Shown: positions 9,927-19,511 of the stretch, in pieces
Position numbering within the stretch: position 1 is the first letter of the stretch
Layout of the letters: every line of letters begins with the position of its first letter
Origin: CAWBVG01 sp963792175
GTDB lineage: Bacteria; Acidobacteriota; Vicinamibacteria; Vicinamibacterales; CAVVIG01
NCBI GenBank assembly: GCA_963792175.1
Contig: CAWBVG010000011.1
Span: 46,127 to 110,126, forward strand
Length of the DNA stretch: 64,000 nucleotides
Reading direction: 5' to 3'
Made by a program: the position numbers and the translations under genes
Notes under the pieces: generated by a model
Seen by the model: the letters and a program-made list of their open reading frames with translations, nothing else
Told to the model about the DNA's origin: nothing
Databases searched by the model: none

Positions 9927-10777
9927 TCTCTTCACCCTTCGAATACAGCCGCGCGACGTCGCTCGACGATGCGCTGGCGAAGCTGGGAGCGAGCAACGGC
10001 GACGGCAAGTTCATCGCCGGCGGCCACAGCCTGGTGCCGCTGATGAAGCTGCGCCTCAGCGAGCCCAAGGTATTGATCGACATCGCGCGCATTCCCGGCC
10101 TCGCCGGCATTCGCGAGAAGGACGGGAAGATCGAAATCGGCGCGGGCACGGTCCATCACGACGTCGCCTCCTCCGCGCTGCTGCGCAAGGCGTGTCCCGC
10201 GATCGCGGAATGCGCGGGCGATATCGGCGATCCGCAGGTCCGCAACCGGGGCACGCTCGGCGGCAGCCTCGCGCACGCCGATCCGGCGGCCGACTATCCC
10301 GCGGTCATGCTCGCGCTCGACGCCGAGATTCACCTCAAAGGTCCGAAGGGTTGGCGGGTCGTGAAGGCCGCCGACTTTTTCAAGGGCCTCTTCACGGTGG
10401 ATCTGGCCGCCGACGAAATCATCGCCGGCGTGCAGTTCACTCCCGTGAAATCTGCCGCCTACGCCAAACTCCATCAGCGTGCATCACACTTCGCCATCGT
10501 CGGCGTCGCCGCGGCGGTGGACGTGAAGAACGGCGCGATTCAGTCGGCGCGCATCGGCGTCACGGGCGCCAGCGCGCACGCGACGCGGCTGACCGATGTC
10601 GAGAAGGCGCTGGCGGGGAAGCCGGCGACCGCGGCCACCGTCGATGCCGCGGCGCAGAACGCGGGCGCGAAACTCCAGGACGTCAACGCGGACATCCATG
10701 CCAGCGAGGAATACCGGCGCGCGATGGTGGAGGTCTTCACCGGGCGGGCGCTGAAGGCAGCGCTGGCGCGGGTCTAA
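9923..10777 (+). CDS. coxM: Molybdenum hydroxylase FAD subunit (CoxM-like)
   Basis: 284 residues. The two FAD-binding motifs are AGGHSLVPLMKLRL and TLGGSLAHADPAADYPA. The GTG at 9923 overlaps the coxL stop (GTGA) and is preceded by GGGAGGA, so this start is preferred over an in-frame upstream ATG inside coxL. There is no four-cysteine 4Fe-4S insertion, which argues against 4-hydroxybenzoyl-CoA reductase despite the benzoate genes nearby. It accepts electrons from the 2Fe-2S subunit. Confidence 0.92.
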   Translation: MISSPFEYSRATSLDDALAKLGASNGDGKFIAGGHSLVPLMKLRLSEPKVLIDIARIPGLAGIREKDGKIEIGAGTVHHDVASSALLRKACPAIAECAGDIGDPQVRNRGTLGGSLAHADPAADYPAVMLALDAEIHLKGPKGWRVVKAADFFKGLFTVDLAADEIIAGVQFTPVKSAAYAKLHQRASHFAIVGVAAAVDVKNGAIQSARIGVTGASAHATRLTDVEKALAGKPATAATVDAAAQNAGAKLQDVNADIHASEEYRRAMVEVFTGRALKAALARV

Positions 10778-10901
10778 GAGCAGCTGTAACAAAGCCTCCG
10801 AGACTCGATCCTCGGGTGATACCTCACAGGCACTGTCGGCAACGGCGGCGGGTACAACAGAATCTGTGATCAGGACAGCACGTCCACCTGGAGGATCTGA
10901 T

Positions 10902-13136
10902 ATGAGCAGCGTCTCTCAGACGTCCCCAGGAAATCGTCCGCCGGGCGAAACCGGTCGTGCAGGCGAAGAGTCCTTCCGGGTCGTGGCAGACATTGCCCCG
11001 GTCTTGATCTGGATGTCGGACGACGACAAACGCTGCATCTACGTCAACACCCCGTGGCTGGCCTTCACCGGTCGCACGCTGCTGGCAGAGCTCGGCGACG
11101 GATGGCGTGACTCGATCCATGCTGACGACCTGCCGAAATGGCTCGAGGTGCTGGGTGCGGCGTTCGGACGGCGCGAGCCGTTCAAGGTGGAATACCGGCT
11201 CGGGCGGCACGATGGCGAGTACCGATGGGTACTCGATACGGGCATGCCGCTGTTGGCGTTGGATGGCTCGTTGGCCGGCTATATCGGATCGTGCGTCGAC
11301 ATCACCGAGCGCAAACAGGCGGAAGAATCTTTGCGCCGGAAGGAGACGGAGCTCAGGGAAGCGCAGCGACTGGCGGCCCTTGGCAGCTGGCAATGGGACC
11401 GCGACACGGACGAAGTCGTGTGGTCGGATGAGCTCTTTCGCATTGCCGGACTGGAGCCCGGCTCGCCCGCTGCCCTTGCCGGGAATCATCCGCACCTGTA
11501 CCCGCCGGAACACTGGGAACGAATCAGACGCTGCGCCGACGAGACGCTTCGTTCCGGTACGCCTGTACGAACTCGATGTCGAGATGTTCAGCAGCGGTTC
11601 ACGCAAGTGGATCACCGCGCGCGGCGAAGCGCAGCGTGACGCGGATGGCCGTGTGTCGGGACTTCGAGGGACTGTCCAGGACATCACGGAACGCAAGCAG
11701 CGTGAACAGTCGTTCGATTTGTTCCGCAACCTGCTCGACCGCTCCAATGATTCGCTCGAGATCATCGAGGCCGCGACACGGCGATTCCTCTACGTGAACG
11801 ACAAGGCCTGTCGTGAACTGGGCTACAGCCGGGAAGAGTTGCTCGTCTCTGACTGTGCGGGACATCAATCCGAATGCCACTGATGCCGCGCTCAAGGAAG
11901 TCGCGCGGCAGTGCGATCAAGCAGGTTTCGCGCTGCTCGAGAGCGTGCACCGGCGGAAAGACGGCTCGGTCTTTCCAGTGGAGATCAACATCAAGCCGGT
12001 CACGCTCGACGACCGGCGCTATTACGTCAGCGTGAGCCGCGACATCACCGAGCGCAAGCAGGCACAGCAGGCGTTGAGCGACAGCGAGGAGCGTCTGCGG
12101 CTGGCCGTCGAAGCGGGAAAGATGTTCGCGTATACCTGGGACGCGGCCACTGACGCCATCGTCCGCTCCGGTGAATCCAGCCACATTCTCGGCATCGATG
12201 CCGAGACGCCGATGACCGGCCAGCAGGCACTCGCCAGGATTCACCCCGACGACCGGAATCGCGTCGAGGCCGCACTGGGCGCGCTGAACCCCGAGCACCC
12301 GCAGTTGCTCGTCAGCTATCGCATGTACCGGCCGGACGGCTCCCTGATCTGGGTGGAGCGGTGCAGCCGCGTCGTACTTCGACGACGCGGGCAATCTGGT
12401 TCGGATGGTGGGAATGGTCGCGGATGTCACGCCGCGCAAGCACGCGGAAGAAGTCCTCTCGAGTTGGAGCCGTCGCCTGCTCGAAGCGCAGGAAGCCGAG
12501 CGGGCCCGCATCGCGCGAGATCTGCACGACGACATCGGTCAACGGCTGGCGCTGCTGTCGATCGCGTTGGAACAACTGAAGCAGTTGTCATCGGCTCCGG
12601 CAACCGAGCTTCGCGGATCGATTGACATCCTGCGACGCCAGGCCTTGGGAATTGCAGGCGACGTCCAGGCGCTGTCGCACGAACTGCACTCGTCCAAGCT
12701 GCAATTGCTCGGCATCGTCCCGGCGATCAGGGGATTCTGTTCGGAAGTCTCGGCCCGTCAGAAAGTCGAAGTCGACTTCAGCCACCAGGACGTGCCCGAC
12801 AGCGTGCGGCCCGACATCGCGCTCTGTCTGTTCAGGGTGTTGCAGGAGGCCTTGCAGAATGCGGTGCGGCACAGCTCCGCGGTCCGTTTTACGGTGAACC
12901 TCCGGGGAACACCGGAGGCCCTCAGATTGACCGTGCGCGACGACGGCCGCGGATTCGATCCCGAATCTGTTTCACAGGCGGGCGGTCTCGGTCTGACGAG
13001 CATGAGAGAGCGTCTGAAGCTGGTTGCAGGTGACCTCTCAATCGAGACGCAACCTGGCTGCGGAACGACGATCGTCGCCCAGGTACCGCTCCCGGCCGAT
13101 CCCGCGGCGTTTGCGCGGGACAGCGTCGGCGTATAG
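10902..13136 (+). CDS. Multi-PAS sensor histidine kinase, HisKA_3 type (split by three indels)
   Basis: The ATG at 10902 follows GGAGGATCTGAT. The protein runs through four PAS/PAC units, several ending in the linker DITERKQ, then a NarL/DegS-type kinase core: ERARIARDLHDDIGQRLALL with the phospho-acceptor His, and a C-terminal HATPase with DDGRGFDPES and GCGTTIVAQVPL. No membrane segment is visible, so it is a cytoplasmic sensor. The frame changes near 11555, 11850 and 12375; at each point one inserted base explains the shift and the PAS sequence continues cleanly. No cognate NarL-type regulator lies next to it. Confidence 0.85.
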
Positions 13137-13139
13137 CGC

Positions 13140-15545
13140 TCACTCGATCCGCAAACCCCTGCGGCGCAAGTCAGCGGTGTGACGAGGATCGCCGTGGAGA
13201 TTTTCGATGAGAGGCGAGAAATAGTAGAAGGGTGATGCTCCGTCGTCATGGGCCTTGGCCTGCCACTCGAATGCTCGGTCGAGGTCGTTCGCCCCTGCAT
13301 AGATGTACACGAAGCAATGCGGCGGAACGTACCGTGTATCAGCAAGGCCCGCGAGTTCTGCAAGAATGTCGCGCACCTTGTCGCTCGCGCCACTCCTGGC
13401 GTAGTAGTGCCCGAGCACGCCCAGGTAGAATGGCGCGCGGCCCGACATCAACACGGTTCGCTCACCAATTTCGATCGCCTCGGTCAGCCGCGCCTGTTGC
13501 GCACGGCACATGCCCATCACGTGAATCGCGAAAATGAAATTGGGATCGACTTCGAGACTCTTTTCACACTCCGTCACGGCCTCGTCGTAACGCCGCGCCA
13601 GAAACAGCGTGTGCGCGGTGCCGGCATTGACCAGGGGTGACAGTGGTTCGATCTCCTGCGCCCTTCGCGCCTCGATGATCGCGCCGGCGCTGTCGCCTTG
13701 CAGCACCATCAGCCATGAATGGTAGAGCCGGGGCAACGTCTGGGTTGGGTCGAGCTCCAATGCCCGGCGAAACTCGCGTTCGGCTTCGGTCCAGTTCCAG
13801 TCGTTCTGAAGCTTGATGAATGCCAGCGATGTATGCGCCTCCGGCAGCTCGGGGTCAATCGCGAGCGCTCGCTCGGCGGCCACTGATGCATACGCAAACG
13901 CGGTGCACGGCCTCTGAACCGAGTAGACGGCCATGAACGAATAGGCGTCAGCCACTCCGGCGTAGGCCATCGCGTAGCCGGCGTCCTCTTCGATGGCCTT
14001 CTGGAATTGTTCGAGCGCCGCATTCAGACCGCCATGAAAACGGCGTGTCCAGTAGAATCGGCCCTTCAAATAACACTGATACGCTCGCGGATTCTGCGTG
14101 TGCTGACGGATGAGTGGTTGCCGCGGGAACTCGGCCAGCGTGACCTTCAAACGGTCCACGACACTCCGGGCGATTTCATCCTGCACCGCGAACACGTCGG
14201 CCGTGCGGCGGTCGTAGCCCTCGGACCAGAGATGGCATCCGTCTTCGGCGCTGACCAGTTGCGCGGAGATTCGCAGACGGTCTCCGGCTTTCCGAACCGT
14301 GCCCTCCAACACTGCATCGACGTCGAGGAGCCGGCAAATGGTTCTGATGTCGGTCTCGGTCTGCTTGACGTGAACGGACGATGTTCGCGAGGCCACACGA
14401 AGTCCCGGCACCTTGCCCAGTCCCGTCAGGAGCTCCTCCGCAAGCCCGTTGCAGAAGTACTCGAGGTCCTGGTCGGGTCCGAGATTCTCGAACGGCAGCA
14501 CGGCGACAGAGGGGATCCGACGGCGCCTGCGAGCGGTGATGTCGTGTGCAACCGTCTCGTCCAACGCGTTCTGGAGATCGAGCACGCTCACCAGATCGTG
14601 TTCCATCACCCCTGCGCCGCGATACCGGCGTGCCGGATCGCGCTCCAGCGCGCCTTCGACGACCTGCATGAGACGCGGTGGTAGATCGGGCCGGTGATCA
14701 GACAGCGGTGTCCGTTGCCGGCGTGCATGCATCGCGGCGATGCCGTCGAACGTCTCACCTTCGACCGGATACCGCATCGTCATGAGGTGATACAGGAGCA
14801 CGCCGAGGCTGTAGATGTCGCTGGCAATGGTGGCGGGTTGACCGTCGAGAATTTCTGGCGCCAGGTACAACGGGGTCCCGATCAACCGTGGTTCCGCCAA
14901 CAAGTGCTCCGTCCGGATCTCGCCGGCGCCGAAATCCATCAGGACCACGCGGCCATCGGCTTCGCGCATGACGTTGTGCGCTTTGATGTCGCGATGGAGG
15001 AGGCCAGCCTTGTGCACGGCCGCGACGGCGCGACAGACATCAATGCCGATGCGCGCCGCTTCCTGCCCTCCGAGCACCCCCCGTGCGGCCAGAACCTGCG
15101 TGAGCGTGAGACCTTCGACCCACTCCATCCACAAGCCGACGGTCCCCTCGTACTCGTCGACGCCGTAGACGGTGACGACGTTCGGATGCCGGACCCGCGC
15201 GAGCAGGCGGCCTTCCTGGATGACGCTCCAGGATCGATCGGCCGTTCGCAATACCTTCAAGGCGACTTCGCGTTCGAGAGCGGGATCCCAGGCCCGATAC
15301 ACCGTGCCAAAACCCCCGTCGGCGATCTTCCGGCGGAGCTCGAGCGCTCCCCATCGGCTCGACGTGGACTCGTTCGCGCCTCGAAGCGAGTAGGGTCGAG
15401 CGGCCACTGTCGCCTCTGCGAGCGGGGGCAGCTGGCGGATCATGTCCTGCGTGTGGGGCGTGCTGATCGTGGACTCAGCGAGGGTACCTGTGCCCCTTGC
15501 TCTCGGCAACGACCGCTGTGGGTGGCGGTTCTGAACGATCGTCAT
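13140..15545 (-). CDS. Ser/Thr protein kinase with TolB-like and TPR regions
   Basis: About 801 residues from ATG 15545; an alternative start is ATG 15443, just before MIRQLPPLAEA. The N-terminal Hanks-type kinase has a glycine loop IADGGFGTVYRAWD, the VAIK-type lysine in EVALKVL, catalytic HRDIKAHNVM, metal-binding DFGAGE and GTPLYLAPEIL. The middle section (from IPSVAVLPFENLGPDQDLEY) is the TolB-like/FlgO-type domain often fused to such kinases. The C-terminal half is TPR repeats. There is no transmembrane helix. It lies between the two cox gene groups and 32 bases downstream of coxG on the same strand, but a functional tie is only positional. Confidence 0.88.
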   Translation of the reverse strand: MTIVQNRHPQRSLPRARGTGTLAESTISTPHTQDMIRQLPPLAEATVAARPYSLRGANESTSSRWGALELRRKIADGGFGTVYRAWDPALEREVALKVLRTADRSWSVIQEGRLLARVRHPNVVTVYGVDEYEGTVGLWMEWVEGLTLTQVLAARGVLGGQEAARIGIDVCRAVAAVHKAGLLHRDIKAHNVMREADGRVVLMDFGAGEIRTEHLLAEPRLIGTPLYLAPEILDGQPATIASDIYSLGVLLYHLMTMRYPVEGETFDGIAAMHARRQRTPLSDHRPDLPPRLMQVVEGALERDPARRYRGAGVMEHDLVSVLDLQNALDETVAHDITARRRRRIPSVAVLPFENLGPDQDLEYFCNGLAEELLTGLGKVPGLRVASRTSSVHVKQTETDIRTICRLLDVDAVLEGTVRKAGDRLRISAQLVSAEDGCHLWSEGYDRRTADVFAVQDEIARSVVDRLKVTLAEFPRQPLIRQHTQNPRAYQCYLKGRFYWTRRFHGGLNAALEQFQKAIEEDAGYAMAYAGVADAYSFMAVYSVQRPCTAFAYASVAAERALAIDPELPEAHTSLAFIKLQNDWNWTEAEREFRRALELDPTQTLPRLYHSWLMVLQGDSAGAIIEARRAQEIEPLSPLVNAGTAHTLFLARRYDEAVTECEKSLEVDPNFIFAIHVMGMCRAQQARLTEAIEIGERTVLMSGRAPFYLGVLGHYYARSGASDKVRDILAELAGLADTRYVPPHCFVYIYAGANDLDRAFEWQAKAHDDGASPFYYFSPLIENLHGDPRHTADLRRRGLRIE

Positions 15546-15577
15546 CGGACATGAGAGACATCCCAGATGCTGTCGCC

Positions 15578-16012
15578 CTAAGTCACCTTCGACTGCAGGC
15601 AGGCGAAGAACCGGTCGAGCATCATCTTCGCCACGCCGCCGATGAGCCGCTGGCCGACGCGCGCGATCGGACCGCCCGTGTGTACGGCCCCGCTCACGTC
15701 GACCACTGTGGTCGCCCCGTCGGCGCGAAGAGCGATCACTGAACTGCCCTTCACAAACCCGGGCCGTCCCTGTCCTTCCACGACCAGGCGGTACGACGTC
15801 TGCGGATTCATGTCGGCGAGCACGACCGTCCCGTGGTACGTGCCGGTGATGGCCGCGAGGCCGACCGTCAGCGTGACGTTGTAGCGTCCTTCGCCGTCCG
15901 CCTCGAACTTCTCGCACCCCGGAATGCAGGATGAGAGCACGGTGGGATCCATCAGCAGCGTCCAAACCCGATCCGACGGTGCGTTGAACGTATACGAACC
16001 GAAAATATCCAT
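15578..16012 (-). CDS. coxG: CoxG-like SRPBCC-fold protein
   Basis: 144 residues. It begins MDIFGSYTFNAPSDRVWTLL and contains IPGCEKFE, the recognisable start of CoxG (carbon monoxide dehydrogenase subunit G family), with GTYHGTVVLAD and a Gly-rich C-terminal helix (GQRLIGGVAKMMLDRFF). In known systems CoxG helps anchor or mature the molybdenum hydroxylase. It lies 16 bases downstream of coxE in the same direction, consistent with a coxDEG operon. Confidence 0.88.
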   Translation of the reverse strand: MDIFGSYTFNAPSDRVWTLLMDPTVLSSCIPGCEKFEADGEGRYNVTLTVGLAAITGTYHGTVVLADMNPQTSYRLVVEGQGRPGFVKGSSVIALRADGATTVVDVSGAVHTGGPIARVGQRLIGGVAKMMLDRFFACLQSKVT

Positions 16013-16028
16013 GTAGGCTCTACGGCGT

Positions 16029-17157
16029 TTATCCCAGGGCGTTCAAGTGTACCGCCAGGTCCGCGAGATTATTCAACGTGCGCGCCGGCAGGAAATCGTC
16101 CACGAACGGCAGCGCCGCCTGCAGCCCGCGCGTCAGCGGCGCGTAGTCGGTGGTGCCGATCAGCGGGTTCAGCCACACCAGCCGATGGCAGCTTCGCTGC
16201 AGCCGCGCGATCTGTTCCCCGAGTTCCACCGGATCGCCACGGTCCCACCCATCGGAGATGAGCAGCACGACCGGACCGCGATGCAGGACCCGGCGGCTCC
16301 AGCGCTGATGGAACTCTCGAACCGCCTGACCGATGCGTGTACCGCCGGACCAGTCCGTCACCGCTCGTGAAACCGAGGCGAGCGCGTCGTCCGCTCCGCT
16401 GAGGCGAAGCTCCCTGGTGACTCGTGTGAGCCGCGTGGAGAACAGGAATGTCTCGACCCGCTGGTGGCGGCGCGTCACCGCGTGGGCGAATTGCAGGAGC
16501 ATGCGCGAGTAGCGTTCCATCGAGCCGCTCACGTCGCAGAGGAGCACCAGCGGGCGTGGCCGTATCCGCCGCTTGCGACGCGGCAGGCGCACGACATCGC
16601 CGCCGGTGCGCAGGCTTTCGGCGATCGCGCGTCGAAGATCGACGCGGGCGCCTCGTCCGCGCACCCACCGCCGCGTCCGCCGTTCGCCGGGAGTCCAGGC
16701 CAGGCGTGCCAGCGCCCGGCGCGCCTCGGCGAGTTCGTCCGCGGTGAGCTCGGCAAAGTCCCGGTTCGCGGTGCCGCCGCGGTCGCTCCAGGTCGCCACC
16801 CGTTCGGGGTCGGTCGCATCGTCATCTGGCGCCTCGTCCGTTGTCTCTCCCGGCCCGACCACGCCGCGCAGGTCGACGACTGATATGCCGCCACTGGCGT
16901 GCTTGGTCGCGGCGGCGGTTCCGAATCGTCTCGGCGCGATGTGCCCGCCAGAAGGCATCGAAGGCGACGTCGAAGATCGGGATCTGATCCTTGCGGTGGA
17001 CGAGCAGCGCACGGCACGCGTGATAGACCTCGTCTCGCGAGTCGAGGTTCACGTGCGCGAGCGCCTCGACGACGTCGGTCGTGCGGCCGGCGTGGGTGTC
17101 GATGCCGGCTCGTTTGAGCAGGCGGCCGAAGGTCAGCAGATTCTCGAGGAGGCTCAT
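16029..17157 (-). CDS. coxE: CoxE-like VWA-domain protein (one frameshift)
   Basis: Begins MSLLENLLTFGRLLKRAGID and ends in a von Willebrand A domain with the MIDAS motif DVSGSMERYS. Later MIDAS elements are in DWSGGTRIGQ and ISDGWDRGD. The N-terminal about 80 residues and the rest are in different frames, switching near 16900-16925; both halves match the family, so a single indel is likely. CoxE works with the CoxD ATPase in insertion of the sulfurated Mo-Cu site in CO dehydrogenase. The ATG overlaps the coxD stop (ATGA). Confidence 0.85.
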
Positions 17158-18131
17158 GCGCGACGCGCGATGGCGCGATCGAGCAGTTCCGACGCGCGCC
17201 GGCCGCGAAGCGCCTCCAGATCTTCCTTCGCCTTCAACACGACGCCGAGCGTCTCGTCGACGGCCTCCGCATCGAGCGTCTGGCGGTCGAGCGCCACCAG
17301 CGCGGCCACCCAGTCGATGGTCTCGGACACGCCCGGCATTTTGTAGAGCTCCGCGGTTCTCAGCTCCTGCGCCATCGCCGTCACCCGCTCCGCGAGCTGG
17401 GCCGACGCTTCCGGCACGCGCTGGCGAACAATCGCCAGTTCCTTCTCGAACGATGGATAGTCGATCCATTGATACAGACAGCGCCGCTTCAGCGCGTCGT
17501 GCACCTCGCGCGTGCGGTTCGACGTGAGGATGACGAGGGGAGGTTCAGCCGCCTTCACCGTGCCGAGCTCCGGAATCGTGATCTGAAACTCGGCGAGCAT
17601 CTCGAGGAGAAAGCCTTCGAACTCCTCGTCGGCGCGATCGATCTCGTCGATCAGCAGGACGGCAGGGCGGGTGCGCGCCGGATCGATGGCGCGAAGCAGG
17701 GGCCGCTTGATGAGAAACGCTTCGCTGTACAGCTGCCGCCGCGCGCCCTCTCGATCGAGCGCGTGGGTCGCATCGAGGATGCGCAACTCGAGCAGCTGCC
17801 GGGCGTAGTCCCACTCGTAGAGCGCGTGGCTGACGTCGAGGCCTTCGTAGCACTGAAGGCGAATCAGATCGGTGTCGAGCGCGGCAGCCATCGCGGCGGC
17901 CAGGGCGGTCTTGCCGACACCCGCCTCGCCCTCGACGAACAGCGGTCGTCTCAAGCGCATGGCGAGAAACACCGATACCGCGAGCCCGGTATCCGCCACG
18001 TATCGCTCGGCGGCGAGGCGCTGCCGGAGGTCGGAGATGGATGCAGGAGGCGTGGCGATGGTCAAGTGTAGCGTGCAGCCGGCCGCGGTGCTTACCTGAC
18101 CGTGACCTTGACAGGCGCGTGAGTCCAGCAT
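17154..18131 (-). CDS. coxD: CoxD-like MoxR AAA+ ATPase
   Basis: Walker A is GEAGVGKTALA, Walker B LLIDEIDRADEEFEGFLL, and sensor 1 lies in VILTSNRTREVHDALKRRC. It is of usual MoxR length. The family starts near LTIATPPASISDLRQRL, so translation may begin at a TTG near 18065 rather than the ATG at 18131. With coxE (4-base overlap) and coxG it forms the accessory operon for the molybdenum hydroxylase encoded on the other strand at 7-10.8 kb. The role is chaperone-like remodelling, by analogy with Oligotropha CoxD. Confidence 0.9.
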   Translation of the reverse strand: MLDSRACQGHGQVSTAAGCTLHLTIATPPASISDLRQRLAAERYVADTGLAVSVFLAMRLRRPLFVEGEAGVGKTALAAAMAAALDTDLIRLQCYEGLDVSHALYEWDYARQLLELRILDATHALDREGARRQLYSEAFLIKRPLLRAIDPARTRPAVLLIDEIDRADEEFEGFLLEMLAEFQITIPELGTVKAAEPPLVILTSNRTREVHDALKRRCLYQWIDYPSFEKELAIVRQRVPEASAQLAERVTAMAQELRTAELYKMPGVSETIDWVAALVALDRQTLDAEAVDETLGVVLKAKEDLEALRGRRASELLDRAIARRA

Positions 18132-18159
18132 GGGAACCCGCGCCGCCCTTCAGGGCTGC

Positions 18160-19072
18160 TTACCGGGCTGCGGCCGCGTAGGCGTCGGCGGTTTCGTGGG
18201 CGTGATACGAGCTGCGGACGAGGGGACCCGACTCGACGTGCACGAACCCCATCTCGAGCGCCCGCTCCTTCAGCTCGCGGAACTCGTCGGGGTGGTAGTA
18301 GCGCGCCATCGGCGCGTGCGCCGCGGACGGGCGGAGGTACTGACCGATGGTCAGGATTCCGCAGCCGACGCGTCGCAGATCCTGGAGCGTCGCGATCAGC
18401 TCGTCGCGCTCTTCGCCAAGGCCGACCATCACGCCGCTCTTGGTCGGGATCTCGGGCGCGTAGCGGCGCGACCGCTCGAACAGCTCCAGCGTGCGCGCAT
18501 AGCGCCCCCCGGAGCGCGCCATGCGATACAGACGCGGCACGGTCTCCGTGTTGTGATTGAGGATGTCGGGACGCGCGTCGAGCACCGCGCGCAGCGCCGC
18601 CTCGCTGCCCTGGAAATCGGGGATCAGCACCTCGATCCGGCACGCCGGACAGACGTGCGCGCGTTTCGCGGATGGTGTCCGCGAAGATCGAGGCGCCGCC
18701 GTCTGGCAGATCGTCGCGATCGACCGACGTGATCACGACGTAGTCGAGATCCAGCGTCCTGATGGCGTCAGCGACTCGGCGCGGCTCTGCCGTGTCCACC
18801 GCCGATGGCCTGCCGTGAGACACCGCGCAGTACGAGCAGGCGCGCGTGCAGACGTCGCCGAGAATCATGAACGTCGCGGTGCCGTGGTTCCAGCACTCGC
18901 CGATGTTCGGGCACTGGGCCTCTTCGCAGACCGTGTGGAGGTTCAGCTCGCGCATCAGGCCCTTGAGCCGCAGGTAGCGCGGCGAGCCGGGCGCGCGCAC
19001 TTTCAGCCAGTCCGGCTTTGGAGCTCTCGGTTGCGCCGGCGTGGCGGCCGTCAGCGGGATGACGCGGGACAC
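18160..19072 (-). CDS. lipA: Lipoyl synthase (one frameshift)
   Basis: Radical-SAM enzyme that inserts sulfur into octanoyl groups to make lipoate. The N-terminal auxiliary-cluster cysteines are in CEEAQCPNIGEC and the SAM cluster in CTRACSYC. The second half (MLIPDFQGSEAALRAVL, NHNTETVPRLYR, TKSGVMVGLGE) is in another frame. One extra C near 18650 accounts for this: removing it restores ...CPACRIEVLIPDFQ. Function fits with the lipoylated E2 in this window. It is divergent from the thioesterase gene, the two starts being 21 bases apart. Confidence 0.93.
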
Positions 19073-19093
19073 TTATCAGTATTATATCGGCCC

Positions 19094-19511
19094 GTGGCAC
19101 TCTTCCATCATGTCGACATGCGCGTCATGTGGCCCGATACCGATCCGGCGGGCATCGTCTGGTTCGGCGTGTTCTTCCGCTACTTCGAGAACGCTGAAGA
19201 GGAACTGTTCCTGCGGCTCGGCCGCGATCGCTTCGAGATGCTGCGCTCGCTGAAGGTGTTCATGCCGCGCACGTCGCTGCAGTCGCGGTTCCGATCGCCG
19301 GCCAAGCTCGGCGACCGGCTATCGGTCGGGGTGGGCGTCGCCGAGACTCACCGACCGCCGCGTCGGGTTCGCGTTCGACATCCACGAACGAGGCACCGGC
19401 CGTCTGATTTGCGAAGCGTCGTATCGCGTCGCCTGCGTGGACGCCGCCACGTTCGCACCGCGGACATTTCCTGACGAGATCGTCCAACTGTTGACACCGG
19501 CCCGGACGTGA
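19094..19511 (+). CDS. Acyl-CoA thioesterase, 4-hydroxybenzoyl-CoA thioesterase family (one frameshift)
   Basis: Hotdog-fold thioesterase. The GTG start gives VALFHHVDMRVMWPDTD; the block DTDPAGIVWFGVFFRYFENAEE holds the catalytic Asp typical of the 4HBT family. After one extra base near 19345 the protein continues as RLTDRRVGFAFDIHERGTG and ends DEIVQLLTPART. Its stop overlaps the ATG of the benzoate-CoA ligase (TGATG), so the two are translationally coupled. It probably hydrolyses benzoyl-CoA or a related aryl-CoA to relieve CoA trapping. Confidence 0.85.

Noticed and set aside
8427..9935. 502-codon minus-strand open frame opposite coxL
   Set aside because: Arg/His/Asp-rich antisense shadow of coxL with no family features.
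7088..10777. 4-hydroxybenzoyl-CoA reductase feeding the box pathway
   Set aside because: The FAD subunit lacks the extra 4Fe-4S cysteine insertion of that enzyme, and coxD/E/G partners point to the Cox group.
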